From an uncultured Colwellia sp. (GTDB taxonomy: Bacteria; Pseudomonadota; Gammaproteobacteria; Enterobacterales; Alteromonadaceae), in assembly GCA_913061475.1 (NCBI GenBank), contig CAJXUN010000029.1:1-59708 (forward strand): a DNA stretch of 59,708 nt. The letters run 5' to 3'. The notes beneath the pieces are model-generated. The model had not been told where the DNA came from. It worked only from the letters and a program-made list of their open reading frames with translations, and made no database searches. Below, one piece after another: positions 24,353 to 34,700 of the stretch. The position numbers and the translations under genes are program-made. Numbering within the stretch: position 1 is the stretch's first letter; every line of letters begins with the position of its first letter.

Positions 24353-26548
24353 ATGATGCTACGCGGCATTATTACTACTTTTATTGGCTTTTTTTGCCTA
24401 TCTATATCAGCTTTTGCGCAAACAGACAGTATTGGGCCTAGTGTTCAGCAACTACTCGCCAAGCGTGCAATGGCGACCAAATTATTCTCGAGTAGTGCGG
24501 TTGTTTTAAGCCGTCGTGGAGAGGTATTTATTGATAAAAATGGTTTTGAAAAAAGTCATTTTTATAATGCCATTTATATTGTTGATGAAAGTGCGGTTAA
24601 GGATTACTCAAAGTTGATCAGTCAATTCAATTCTTATTATCAGGAAAAGCAAATCGACTTTGCCCGGGTTATAACGCCGGAAGGCAAAGTTATCGAGATG
24701 CAAGAAGATGCGATAATTCTGGTGTCGAGTAGTAACGATGATTACTTTGACGAAGGTAAGCAATATGAATTTGCACTACCGCAGTTGAAAGCCGGTAGTA
24801 TTATCGAATACCAGGCAACTACGCAACAAATTAAGCCCTACATAGACAAAGAATGGTTCTCTAGTATCAATTTTCATTTTGTGAAATATCTACCGAATAT
24901 TAATTGGTTAAGAATAGATCCCGTATTGGAAACCATTAATCGCATTACAGTGCCAAAAGAAACTGAGATTTCGATTGTTAATTATAATATTGATATTACG
25001 CCAAAAATCACCAAAACCAAGCTGCATAGTACTTATACTTGGCAAACAAGCAATCAACCGGAAGTAGTATTAGAAATAGAAATGCCGAGTTTAGATGATA
25101 TTTTGCCATCAGTTCATCTATCAACGATCAACGAATGGAGTACAGTTAATCATTGGTTTAATGAACTATATTTACCGACGCAAAAATCAGATCAAGCTAT
25201 TACCGCATTAGCGGCCACTATTTTTCGTCCTGAGATGAGCGACGAAGAGAAAATTAAAGCGGTTTTTAATTACATGCAAAAAAATGTCCGTTACATAGGA
25301 GCACATGTTAATCGTGGTGGTTATCAACCCCATTTAGCGAGTGAAGTGCTAAGTCAAGCGTATGGCGATTGTAAAGACCAAACCGTACTGATAATTGCCT
25401 TATTAAAGCAAGCTGATATTCAAGCGTATCCGGCGATGATCAACACTTATCCAGGGGCAAAGTTTGATGATGGCTTACCTATGCTAAATTTTGATCATAT
25501 GATCACTTACGTTAAAACTAAAACCGATACTTATTGGCTTGATACCAGTGGCCAAACAGGTACGTTTCCAGGCATAAGTCTTAACTTAGAAGCGAAAAAA
25601 TCGTTTGTCGTTAACGAAAAAGCAGGCGAAATTGTCCAGTTGCCAGCCACAACCAGTGCCGAAAATATTGCCACAGTGAATATTGATTTCTCTTTAGATA
25701 AAACCATATTAAATACTCAGGTTTCATTAGATTTAGTCGGGCATGTTGAAACAAACTTGCGTAATTATATGCAGTTTTCGCCAAATGCTTTAGCCGCGGC
25801 AGAGCAAATAATGTCGCCATTGTTATTCAATAAACGTATTAGTAAATTTGAAAACTCAGACCCGATAGATATTACGCAGCCGTTTACCTTATCAGCCAGT
25901 TTTAATGAAATCGCTGAAATTACTTCAGACATTGACAGTTTCAGATATAGCTACGATTTTAGCGCGATACTCAGTGTTTTTACGTCTCTAAGTAACCTTG
26001 ACCCCGTTGCAAATCGAAAGTTTGATTTTGCTATTTTACAGCCTATTACCGTGGTTATAAATTCATACTATCCACAGCCTTGGCCTGATGCGAAAGTTGG
26101 CTATAGTCAACCTGCCCAAAATATTGCCAATGAGTATTTTGAATTAACTCATCAGGTCGAAGAAAAAAGCGACGGAGTTTATCTAACCTCAAGGTTTGTT
26201 TTACCTAAACAGGTAGTCAAAGTTACGCAATATGCCGACTTTTACCAACAAGTTGATGAATTTGCCAGTCACTCACAAAGTTTAATCATTTATCAAAAAC
26301 CGTTGCAATCCAGTGGTGCCGTTAGTGTCGCTAGTACTGATCTCATAGGTAAAATTCAATTGTCCAAAAGCCTATTGGAAAAGTCCCAATTTGTTGAAGC
26401 GCTAGTAGCAATTCAAGAGGTTGTTGCTTCAGATAAAAATAATGCAGAAGCGCAATATTTATTGGGCTTAGCGTTAGGTTTTACTGGTGAAGACCTCCAG
26501 TCTGAACAGGCGTTTGAGCGTGCCGAGCAACTTGGCTATCAGTTTTAG
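24353..26548 (+). CDS. DUF3857/transglutaminase-like periplasmic protein
   Basis: This 731-residue exported protein has a signal peptide (about 1-22, ending SAFA). It then has a DUF3857 region (about 50-200) and a transglutaminase-like domain (about 275-385) with the catalytic triad visible: Cys in YGDCKDQT, His in FDHMITYV and Asp in WLDTSGQ. A beta-rich part follows, and a short TPR-like C-terminus. The family's substrate is not established; roles in envelope or exopolysaccharide biology are suggested for relatives. AAGGA sets the start at ATG 24353; the longer frame begins at 24311. The next gene is a TPR lipoprotein 10 bases downstream. Confidence 0.84.
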   Translation: MMLRGIITTFIGFFCLSISAFAQTDSIGPSVQQLLAKRAMATKLFSSSAVVLSRRGEVFIDKNGFEKSHFYNAIYIVDESAVKDYSKLISQFNSYYQEKQIDFARVITPEGKVIEMQEDAIILVSSSNDDYFDEGKQYEFALPQLKAGSIIEYQATTQQIKPYIDKEWFSSINFHFVKYLPNINWLRIDPVLETINRITVPKETEISIVNYNIDITPKITKTKLHSTYTWQTSNQPEVVLEIEMPSLDDILPSVHLSTINEWSTVNHWFNELYLPTQKSDQAITALAATIFRPEMSDEEKIKAVFNYMQKNVRYIGAHVNRGGYQPHLASEVLSQAYGDCKDQTVLIIALLKQADIQAYPAMINTYPGAKFDDGLPMLNFDHMITYVKTKTDTYWLDTSGQTGTFPGISLNLEAKKSFVVNEKAGEIVQLPATTSAENIATVNIDFSLDKTILNTQVSLDLVGHVETNLRNYMQFSPNALAAAEQIMSPLLFNKRISKFENSDPIDITQPFTLSASFNEIAEITSDIDSFRYSYDFSAILSVFTSLSNLDPVANRKFDFAILQPITVVINSYYPQPWPDAKVGYSQPAQNIANEYFELTHQVEEKSDGVYLTSRFVLPKQVVKVTQYADFYQQVDEFASHSQSLIIYQKPLQSSGAVSVASTDLIGKIQLSKSLLEKSQFVEALVAIQEVVASDKNNAEAQYLLGLALGFTGEDLQSEQAFERAEQLGYQF

Positions 26549-26558
26549 GAGCGCAGTG

Positions 26559-27938
26559 ATGAAAATTTTTTACAGCAGTTTTTTAATCTTATTATTAAGT
26601 GCATGTGCAAGTACGAAAAAAGAAGCTTCAACAAGTTTGCCTATGGCTGAATCTAACGCGTCTCAGCTGGCAAGTAAGGCCGCTAGATATCCAAAAGATA
26701 CGGTGGCATTAACTCAGTTAGCGGCATTGCATTTACAACAATATGAAGCGAATAAAAACTTATATTATATCAATCAAGTTATTGCTTCGTATGATGAGTT
26801 GTTAAAACGCCAGCCTTATAATCATGATGTGCTATTACAGTTTTATCGGCTGAACCTTTTTAAAGGTTTAGCTACCCATCATTATGATATCGCGCACTGG
26901 CAAGCGTTTTATCAACAACAGCCTTTTCTACAAACTATTGATATTGCCCCGCCTTCCTATATGGAATTATTATTAGCTCCTCAAGATAGCTTGAGCAATA
27001 ACGACCGTATCAATATTTTGAAAAATACCTTGGCGGAAAGTCCATACTTCGTCAATGGATATTTAGCACTGACGGCAATGTATGCAGCGCGCGATAAAAT
27101 GCAATTGTCATCGTTTTTACTCGAAACGGCGAATAAACACATGCCAAATAACCTTGAAATTTTAGCGCCACTAAATGAATTTAGAGTGGAAGGATTATTT
27201 GATAAAGCTTGTGAACGTGATGTTTCTGTGGAATTAAATCAAGCATTTGAAGACTATAAGTTATTAGTGAAGAGCGCACCCGAAAATGCTGATTATCATA
27301 TGCAACTGAGTACCGTTTTACGCTTAATGGGACGAATGCGTATGTCTTCTTTTTCAGCTAAAAAGGCTGTGTCTATTTCTCCTCGGTTTCAAAGTGCGTT
27401 AGCAGAAGCGCAATTTTGGACGGGCAATGATAAAACGGTAACTGAATATTTTTCGACTAAAGCTATTGCTAGCCTTAATACTAATGATCTCTATTTAGCT
27501 ATTTTCTTTAATGTGACGAACTTTAATTGGCAACAAGCGGCTACGTTGATGGAAGAATACATCACACGTAATGATATTAGTTTTTACGGCGTGCTGTATG
27601 GCGCGCATGCTTATAAAATGTTGGGTCAAGAAGATTTGGCACAACAAATAATCGTAACTGGGTTAAATAAAATCACCCTTAAACCCTGGCACAAGCAAAT
27701 GTTAAACTTCGCAAATCAGCAAATCAGCAGTGAGCAACTCATGGCGGCAAGCCAAAATAAATGTGATCAAAGTGAGGCATATTTTATTCAAGCGTTAACA
27801 GCCGTTCAAGAGGGTAAAACAGCTGTTTTTGAGCAACATATGGCATCGATTGTTGACTTGAAAATTTATTCATTTTACGAATATGCTGGCGCAAAAAATA
27901 TCATGAAGAAAATAACAATTGCTGCATCTAAAAGCTAA
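26559..27938 (+). CDS. TPR-containing lipoprotein
   Basis: This 459-residue lipoprotein has a type II signal peptide with lipobox LLLSAC (Cys about residue 15), followed by a helical repeat protein with TPR-like units throughout. It lacks catalytic motifs. TAGGAG fixes the start at ATG 26559. The gene overlaps no other but follows the transglutaminase gene by 10 bases, so the pair probably works together at the inner or outer membrane. TPR lipoproteins usually act as scaffolds. The exact partner is unknown. Confidence 0.8.
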   Translation: MKIFYSSFLILLLSACASTKKEASTSLPMAESNASQLASKAARYPKDTVALTQLAALHLQQYEANKNLYYINQVIASYDELLKRQPYNHDVLLQFYRLNLFKGLATHHYDIAHWQAFYQQQPFLQTIDIAPPSYMELLLAPQDSLSNNDRINILKNTLAESPYFVNGYLALTAMYAARDKMQLSSFLLETANKHMPNNLEILAPLNEFRVEGLFDKACERDVSVELNQAFEDYKLLVKSAPENADYHMQLSTVLRLMGRMRMSSFSAKKAVSISPRFQSALAEAQFWTGNDKTVTEYFSTKAIASLNTNDLYLAIFFNVTNFNWQQAATLMEEYITRNDISFYGVLYGAHAYKMLGQEDLAQQIIVTGLNKITLKPWHKQMLNFANQQISSEQLMAASQNKCDQSEAYFIQALTAVQEGKTAVFEQHMASIVDLKIYSFYEYAGAKNIMKKITIAASKS

Positions 27939-28055
27939 TTTTTGACAAAATCTGCGGCTATTTTAGCTATAAGCCAAAATGTATATATTTTCATAAATGG
28001 TACTTTTTCAAATATGACTTAATATTACAGTAAGATAGCTAAATACAGAGATTTT

Positions 28056-28766
28056 ATGCGTAAGTTTTTGTTGCGGTTTTTCATTGTAGGTACTTGCTGC
28101 AATCCTGCTTGGGTGGAGGCTGCTCAAAAGCTTTCATTTTGTTATGAGACTTGGCACCCGTTTGCCTATGTTAATGAAGCAGGAAAGGCGGCTGGTGAAC
28201 ATATTGAGCTGTTAAAACAGGCTTTGGCAATGACAGATTACCAAGCAGTGTTTATAGAATTGCCCTTTATGCGCTGCCTGAAACAAGTGAAAAATGGTCA
28301 AATTGATTTTGTCTTACATGTTGATGAAACAGACAATTTTGAGTTAATAAATCACCCTATTGGTTCATGGGATTTATTACTGGTGTATAAATTTGGGCAA
28401 CAAAAGCACTTGAGTGTTAACGAAAAGAACCGATCAGCCAAAGTTTTAATTGCTCGCGATTACGCCTACCCCCAAGTGGTACTTGATACGCTAAATACAA
28501 TGGCCGTTGAAATAATTCAGAAATCTTTCTACACCAGTAACACAGAAGAAGTGAAAAGGCTGTTTAAATTGTTAGAAGCTGGTTTTGTTGATGCGATTTT
28601 AGTGGATAAGTCATGGGCAGAATATGAAATGTCACGACAAAATATTCAAGTGACATTAAGCGAAGAAATACTCTACTCTCAACCGCAATACATTGGTTAT
28701 GTAGACCGCAACAGGGCTACCGCGCAAAAAGTTTACAGTGCGCTAGTAGCCATGTCACAGAAATAG
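28056..28766 (+). CDS. Orphan periplasmic solute-binding protein (SBP_bac_3 type)
   Basis: This 236-residue exported protein has a signal peptide (about 1-22). Its pattern is that of extracellular solute-binding family 3: CYETWHPFAYVNEAGKAAGEHIELLKQALA, then L.F.RCL..VKNGQIDFVLHVDET and a late DAILVDKSWAEY. No permease or ATPase gene is adjacent, so it may feed an unlinked sensor or transporter, or be non-transport. Orphan proteins of this kind are common in Alteromonadales. It is a single rightward gene. Confidence 0.78.
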   Translation: MRKFLLRFFIVGTCCNPAWVEAAQKLSFCYETWHPFAYVNEAGKAAGEHIELLKQALAMTDYQAVFIELPFMRCLKQVKNGQIDFVLHVDETDNFELINHPIGSWDLLLVYKFGQQKHLSVNEKNRSAKVLIARDYAYPQVVLDTLNTMAVEIIQKSFYTSNTEEVKRLFKLLEAGFVDAILVDKSWAEYEMSRQNIQVTLSEEILYSQPQYIGYVDRNRATAQKVYSALVAMSQK

Positions 28767-28781
28767 TTTATTTGCTGGTAA

Positions 28782-29408
28782 CTATTTTATAGTTTTCGGG
28801 CTAGCCATAAAGACTTTGAACGGCAAGGGTGTTTCTAATGCACTGTCATCAATGGCTAAATAGTGAAAACCTGATTGTGTAAAGAACGTGCTTAACTGTT
28901 CAGGGCATAAATCATCTTTTACTAAATTCATTGCTTGATAATAAGCTTTATTGTCTTCTGTCTCACAATCTTGAGCATCAACAAACAAACTCATTGGCAT
29001 ACTCAATACAGAAATAGATTGTACCTTACTGTAATGTTGGGCTATTTCGGTTAAAAGAAACTTAGCCACACCTTGCTTGCGATATTCAGGCAAAACACTG
29101 AGTGCTTCAATTAAGATATGATCTTTAGCTTTTACATCCACTTTGACTTGTAATTTTTCCACTAAATCCGCGGTAATATTTTGCTTTTTAAAAAATAGGT
29201 TTAAAGGCACTTCCCAGTCAGTTGCGCCTTGTTGACTTAGTAACTCGTAACTTTCATCAGCACCGCGATGTTTATTCAGTGTAATTATTTCAATTTCAGC
29301 TTTAGCAATAACCTGGTTTTCGGCATTTTTGACATTAATTTCTTGCGCCAATTGCCAATCAAAAGCACTTTTAATTTCAGGTTGTTTAAATTCAATGGTT
29401 AAATTCAT
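28782..29408 (-). CDS. GNAT family N-acetyltransferase
   Basis: This 208-residue cytoplasmic protein has the GNAT motif A segment: ALSVLPEYRKQGVAKFLLTEIAQHY, with R-K-Q-G-V-A as the acetyl-CoA pyrophosphate loop. An upstream beta strand and a C-terminal strand-helix (FFTQSGFHYLAIDDS) complete the fold. The acceptor substrate is unknown. It converges on the solute-binding gene with a 15-base gap. Confidence 0.8.
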   Translation of the reverse strand: MNLTIEFKQPEIKSAFDWQLAQEINVKNAENQVIAKAEIEIITLNKHRGADESYELLSQQGATDWEVPLNLFFKKQNITADLVEKLQVKVDVKAKDHILIEALSVLPEYRKQGVAKFLLTEIAQHYSKVQSISVLSMPMSLFVDAQDCETEDNKAYYQAMNLVKDDLCPEQLSTFFTQSGFHYLAIDDSALETPLPFKVFMASPKTIK

Positions 29409-29702
29409 TAGTTTTCAGCGCTCTGCTTACCTTTATAATGCTCAGCACAGCAAGCTACTGCCTTAGGTTGTCAATGCAGTAAACTTGATTCACTACACAA
29501 TTAAATAATATGGCGCGGTTATACCATGTGTTTTGTCACCATGCCAGACTTTGATCACAGTGCTAAACTAAAAGTGCGTGAAAGCTAGAATTCTTGAGTA
29601 TCAAGTTGCTAAACATTAAACACGGCATCGATGATTGGATATTGAATTACAGCATTATTTTAGTTTGAAAGTCAGCATGGTTATATTTCCACCTAAAGTA
29701 GA
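29409..29702. other. Intergenic region, no gene seen
   Basis: These 294 bases separate two leftward genes (acetyltransferase and TIGR02285-like protein). They should include the acetyltransferase promoter. No ORF, RNA or clear terminator was seen. Confidence 0.5.
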
Positions 29703-30557
29703 CTAATGCTGTAAAAAGTACTCTTGATAGTATTGCTTGAACATTGGATTTTCACGTTCGCTTTCTCGCCACGTTGTTAAGGCATGTTGAAATTCAGTCG
29801 TCGGTTTGATTTCTTTTAAAATGGTATTGATTTTATCGATAACTTCCTTGCCCCATGGTGTTTTAGGACAAGCTATATAGCCGGCACTGTATGCAGAAAT
29901 ATCTTGTATCGGGTAGGCAACTAATTCACCGGTCGAGTCAGGATTGTTTTGTACATAATGTTGAATTTCGAAAGGGAAGGCAATCGTGACATCAATTCTA
30001 TCGCGTTCTATTAATTTGAATAGGCGGCTAAGGTCAAGATTTTCTACCGAAATAAAGTTGTCAATTTTTTGATGCTGCTTTAACTTATCGTCAATAGCGC
30101 TGCCGTAAGAACGGGTCAGCACATGGCCAAATATTAATGACTCATCTTGTAAAATTCGCACTAAGCTCACCTGTTCATTTTCTATAAAAGCGCTAATAGT
30201 TTTATGCTTTGCGATTATTCTGCTGCTGGGATTAAGCATTGAGGCGGTAGAAAAAATCATATCTTTTTCACGCTCAGGTGTTTTGTACAGTGCGGGATGG
30301 CAAACGTGTTTTCCTGCCTTTATGTCGGACATCGCTCGAGCTAAGGTCGTAATAGGCATTTTATGTTGGTACTCAGGCATCCGCTCAATAATCATTTGCA
30401 AGGTTTTTTGCACAAAGCCCTGACCTTTATGCTCACCATGATTAAATGTACCCGGAGGTCGGTGATAGGTTTGCCACATAATGGCATCCTTTGCAGGTAC
30501 CGCACAAGGCAGTATTAACAGTAAGACTAAAGCATAACGAAACCCGTTTTTGAACAT
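29703..30557 (-). CDS. TIGR02285-type periplasmic solute-binding-like protein
   Basis: This 284-residue exported protein has a signal peptide (about 1-23) followed by WQTYHRPPGTFNHGEHKGQGF and a C-terminal YSAGYIACPKTPWGKEVI segment, features of the TIGR02285 family of solute-binding-like proteins. It has no transporter partner in the window. Function is unknown. It lies 80 or so bases downstream of the efflux adaptor but on the same strand, so read-through is possible. Confidence 0.76.
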   Translation of the reverse strand: MFKNGFRYALVLLLILPCAVPAKDAIMWQTYHRPPGTFNHGEHKGQGFVQKTLQMIIERMPEYQHKMPITTLARAMSDIKAGKHVCHPALYKTPEREKDMIFSTASMLNPSSRIIAKHKTISAFIENEQVSLVRILQDESLIFGHVLTRSYGSAIDDKLKQHQKIDNFISVENLDLSRLFKLIERDRIDVTIAFPFEIQHYVQNNPDSTGELVAYPIQDISAYSAGYIACPKTPWGKEVIDKINTILKEIKPTTEFQHALTTWRESERENPMFKQYYQEYFLQH

Positions 30558-30639
30558 TTGCTCTTAAACCATCACCACATCACCGTATTGATTAATATAC
30601 CTACAATCAAACTTTTGTACAATATACGAACAAATAGAA

Positions 30640-31695
30640 TTATTGAACAATAACGGCTTGTCCTTCGCTTAATCGTTCCGCACCTCTAACTGCAACGTTA
30701 TCTCCGTGTTTTAATTCACCTTCAATGCTAACGCGATCAAAAGTGCCATTTTGAACCACAACCGGTAAGCGGTGTACTTTGTTGTCAGTGTCAATTTTAA
30801 CAACGTAAGTGCCATCTTTACGTAAAATTAACGCGTCGCGGTGAACCGTTAAGGTACTTTCAGTCGCTTGAATAGGTACGGTTACTTTAACAAGTTGGCC
30901 GGCCGCCCAAGATTCATTTAGGTGTGAAGGAATATTTATTCGGACTTCAAAGGTTTGTGATTTTGGGTCCGCGCTGGGAATTAAAGCGCTAATGCCAGCA
31001 TTCACTATTTTCCCATTAGCACTGATGTCTAAGCTGTGGCCTTTTCGAATAAACGCTAAATACTTAATCGGTACGTACAAGCGCACTTCTAAGTGTTCGG
31101 TATCAAGTATTTTAAGTAACACGTCGCTGCGATTTATATCACTACCTGCTCGCACAATGCGTTCAGTAATAACACCTGAAAATGGTGCTGTTATATTGGC
31201 TCGTTGTATTTGGTCTTCAATTTGTTGTAATTTTAAATCGGCAATTTCAATATCTGTTTTTGCTAAATCATATTGTGATTGTGTTTGGTCAAGCTGAAAT
31301 TGTGATGCTGAATTACTTTGTTTAAGTTTTTCTAGTCGTTGTACTTCATTCTTTAAATAGCGAACATTGATCTCTGCTCGTTTTAATTGTGCCTGTTGCT
31401 CTAATCGCATTAATTTCAAGGGCAGTAAATCCATTTTTACCAATATATCACCTTGTTGAACTAAGCTACCAGGTTCGGCAAGCCATTCAATACGACCATT
31501 GACGCCTGCGGTAATTTGCAGGTGCGAACGACTGTGTATGGTGGCCATTAAATCTGTAGTGGCAGCCAGCTTCATTTCTTTTACCTGATCAATTTTAACT
31601 GGCTTAGGTGCTGGCGATTCTGCCGCAGTTGCGCTGCCTGCAAGTAATATACTGACACTCAGTATGGCGCTAATAACTCTTTTCGTTTTAAACAT
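30640..31695 (-). CDS. RND efflux periplasmic adaptor (membrane fusion protein)
   Basis: This 351-residue protein has a signal peptide (about 1-25), a barrel-sandwich lipoyl-like half (IEWLAEPGSLVQQGDILVKMD), and a coiled-coil hairpin (about 85-155). The second lipoyl half (ITAPFSGVITERIVRAGSDI) and a beta-barrel domain follow. This is the normal layout of RND adaptor proteins, which link the inner-membrane pump to an outer-membrane channel. It lies 9 bases after the permease gene in the same operon. Confidence 0.9.
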   Translation of the reverse strand: MFKTKRVISAILSVSILLAGSATAAESPAPKPVKIDQVKEMKLAATTDLMATIHSRSHLQITAGVNGRIEWLAEPGSLVQQGDILVKMDLLPLKLMRLEQQAQLKRAEINVRYLKNEVQRLEKLKQSNSASQFQLDQTQSQYDLAKTDIEIADLKLQQIEDQIQRANITAPFSGVITERIVRAGSDINRSDVLLKILDTEHLEVRLYVPIKYLAFIRKGHSLDISANGKIVNAGISALIPSADPKSQTFEVRINIPSHLNESWAAGQLVKVTVPIQATESTLTVHRDALILRKDGTYVVKIDTDNKVHRLPVVVQNGTFDRVSIEGELKHGDNVAVRGAERLSEGQAVIVQ

Positions 31696-31704
31696 CTGTC
31701 TTCC

Positions 31705-34700
31705 TTAATGATTACTTGCTAATGGCGCGGGCTCAACATTAAGCTCAGCAACATTATTTTGTTGGTTCTTGGTGTTATTACTTGCTGTTGAGCTCTTTTC
31801 ATTGAAGCGCAATAAACTTGGAAACAGCACTAAAGTAAATATTGCGCTAATCGTCATGCCACCAACAATAACGGCGGCTAAGCCTCGATAAATTTCACTG
31901 CCGACACCCGGCATTAACATCAGCGGCAACATGCCAAATAAACTGGTTAAGGTACTCATATAAACCGGACGAGCTCGGATCCGCACTGCTTGTGCGACTG
32001 CTCTACGAGTCGGCAACCCTTGCTTTTCACCTTCACGTGTTTGATCAACCAGTAAAATAGCATTGTTAACCACTAACCCAAGTAAAATAATAAAGCCGAT
32101 CATGGTCATTAAATCCAACGACTGAAAGGTAAACACATTTAATAGATTTAACGCTAGCACACCGCCGCCAACGGCCATCGGCATGACTAATAGTACTAGT
32201 AAACTGTCTTTTGCCGATTTAAATAGTGCGGTCATCAGTAAGAATAAAATTAGTAAAGCGAGAATGAAATTTTTCAACATGTCGTTGATGGCAGCGGCCA
32301 TTTCATTGGCATTACCACTGAGTAAAATTGATGAGTCAGCCGGTAGTAATGCATTCATCGAGGGTAAAACGCTAGTTTTAATAGTGCTTATCGCTTCTTC
32401 AAGTGACATATCTGCGGGTGGTGAAACTTGAATACTTATGGTGCGCTTGCCATCAACGCGTCGCAGCTGTGTTGGACCTGCGGTGCGAGTGATCTTAGTC
32501 AACTCACCAATAGTTTGTACACCTGCTAGTGGCGAGTGAATGGGCAATGATGCTAACTCGTCTGGTGTGTTCCATTGTTTGCCACGCAGAATAACGTTAA
32601 CACGATCGTTACCATCAAAGTATTCCGCAATAAATAAACCACTAGTATAGGCGCGAATTGCGTCGGCAACGTCACGTCGAGTTAAGCCTGCCTGCGAAAT
32701 ACGTTGGTCATTGGGCTCCAGTTTTAGTTCTGGCTCGGATAAGCTCAAACCAGGGTTTGGGAATGCGGTTGTGCCAGCCATATTTGTATTAATCGCATCT
32801 ATGCCTGCTTGCGCTACTGCCATTAATTGCTCAATGTCAGAGCCTTTAATATCAATATCTATGGTGCGGCCATTGCCACCACCAGAAACGTTAATCATTG
32901 AGCCTCTAAATAAAAACACTTGAGTATCGGGTAAATTCGAAAATACCTCGGTTTTTATTTCTTGCATTAATTCTTCCACATGCATCGGGTCATCTGAATA
33001 AATAAAGCCGCCAGTTGAGCCTGAGCCAAAAGAATAAAAGTTATAGCTTTTTATTTTTGGCATTTTTTCGCCGGTTAAATAAGGCGCTAAACGTTCTTTT
33101 ACTAAACTGGCAAATTCATGCTCAATAAAGTCGACATTGCCTCCCGGTGGCATATTCAGGCTATAGAAAAAGCCATCAGTAGGTGCGCGTGGCATAAAAT
33201 CGGTTTTCGGCATCATCAAAACAGTGATTATTATCGAACCGCCGAGTAGGGTAATGATCCAAGTCACACGCTTAGTGGATGAGTTGGTTACACGCATCAC
33301 TAAATTGGTCAGCTTCTCCCAGTAATGAGCGAAAGGATCAGGGGTGTTATCGGCTTTCAGCCAGTATTTACTGGCAATAGGGATAATCGTAATCGCTGAC
33401 ACTAAAGAGGCAATAACAGCAATAGAAAGAGTCAGTGCTAAATCGGAAAATAATTGTCCTTCAATGCCTTTCATAAAAAGAATGGGCAGAAATATTGCGA
33501 CACTGGTGGCCGTTGAGGCAAATAATGCCCCAGTAACTTGTAATGCGCCGCGCATAACAGCCTTGTTGCTCTCCATGCCTAAACTACGAAGCCTGACAAT
33601 ATTCTCTTGGACAATAATTGCCGCATCTAGCACTAAACCGACTGAAAATGCCAAGCCGGCTAATGAAATAACATTCAAACTACGGTCAAATGCAGCTAAG
33701 GCGATAAATGACACCATTAATGACACTGGAATCGTGGCGGCAATAATTAAGGTATTGCGAATACCACGTAAAAATAACCAGAGAATAATTAGTGCCAGTA
33801 CTACACCTAAGCCAAGATTGTTTTGTACGAGTTCTAAAGCGTTACGAATATGAACTGAAGAATCAAAGCTCAGCTCTATCACTAAACCTGCGCTCTTCAT
33901 TGGGCCAGCGTTCAGTTCTTTAATGGCAATATTTATCTCATCTAATAGCGCGACCGTATTGGCGTCATTTTGGCGCTTTAACGTAAAGTAGTAAGAGGGC
34001 TGTCCACTACGTAAATTAAAGCCAAAACGGTCAACCAAAGTGTTTTCAACGGTGGCAACGTCTTTTAAATAAATAGGTCGGTCACCACTGAAGCTAATGA
34101 TCATGTCGGTTAAATTTTCAACGCTATATTGCCCTGAAAATCGCACGGTATATTGTCGACGCCCAACATTAGCAACACCAGCGGAAACATCACTAGCACG
34201 GGCAATTGTTGCACTAATGTCTGCAATTGATAAACCAAGTGAAGCCGCGCGCATCGGGTCAAAAGTAATGCGCAATTCGCGCGGACGAGAGCTATTTAAA
34301 TTAACTTGTCCCATCCCTGGAATACGGGCAAAGCGCGGTTTTACCACGTCTTCGATTAGCTTTTGATATAGGCCTAAATCAGTATTAGTGTTATCAGGTA
34401 AGGTTTTAATCATCAATGATGCGGTGTTGGGGCCACCGCGTCCGCCACCGGCTGACACTACAGGTTCAATTGCGTCTAAAGGAAGTGGGGGCGCTTGATT
34501 AAGGTTGTTGATGACATCAAGCATAGCGCGTTGCATATCGGCGCCAACGTCAAAAGTGAGAGTAATATTACCAAAACCACGTTGAATATTGGTGGTAACT
34601 TTAGATACCCCTTGCGTGTTTTTAACCACATTTTCAATCGGTTCAATAATCACTGATTCCATCTCTGCGGGGGCGGCGCTACGCCAACCCGTTGAAATGG

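Noticed and set aside
33344-33853. 169-codon plus-strand frame antisense to the RND permease
   Set aside because: Its strand is opposite the strongly supported permease, and it shows no family features.
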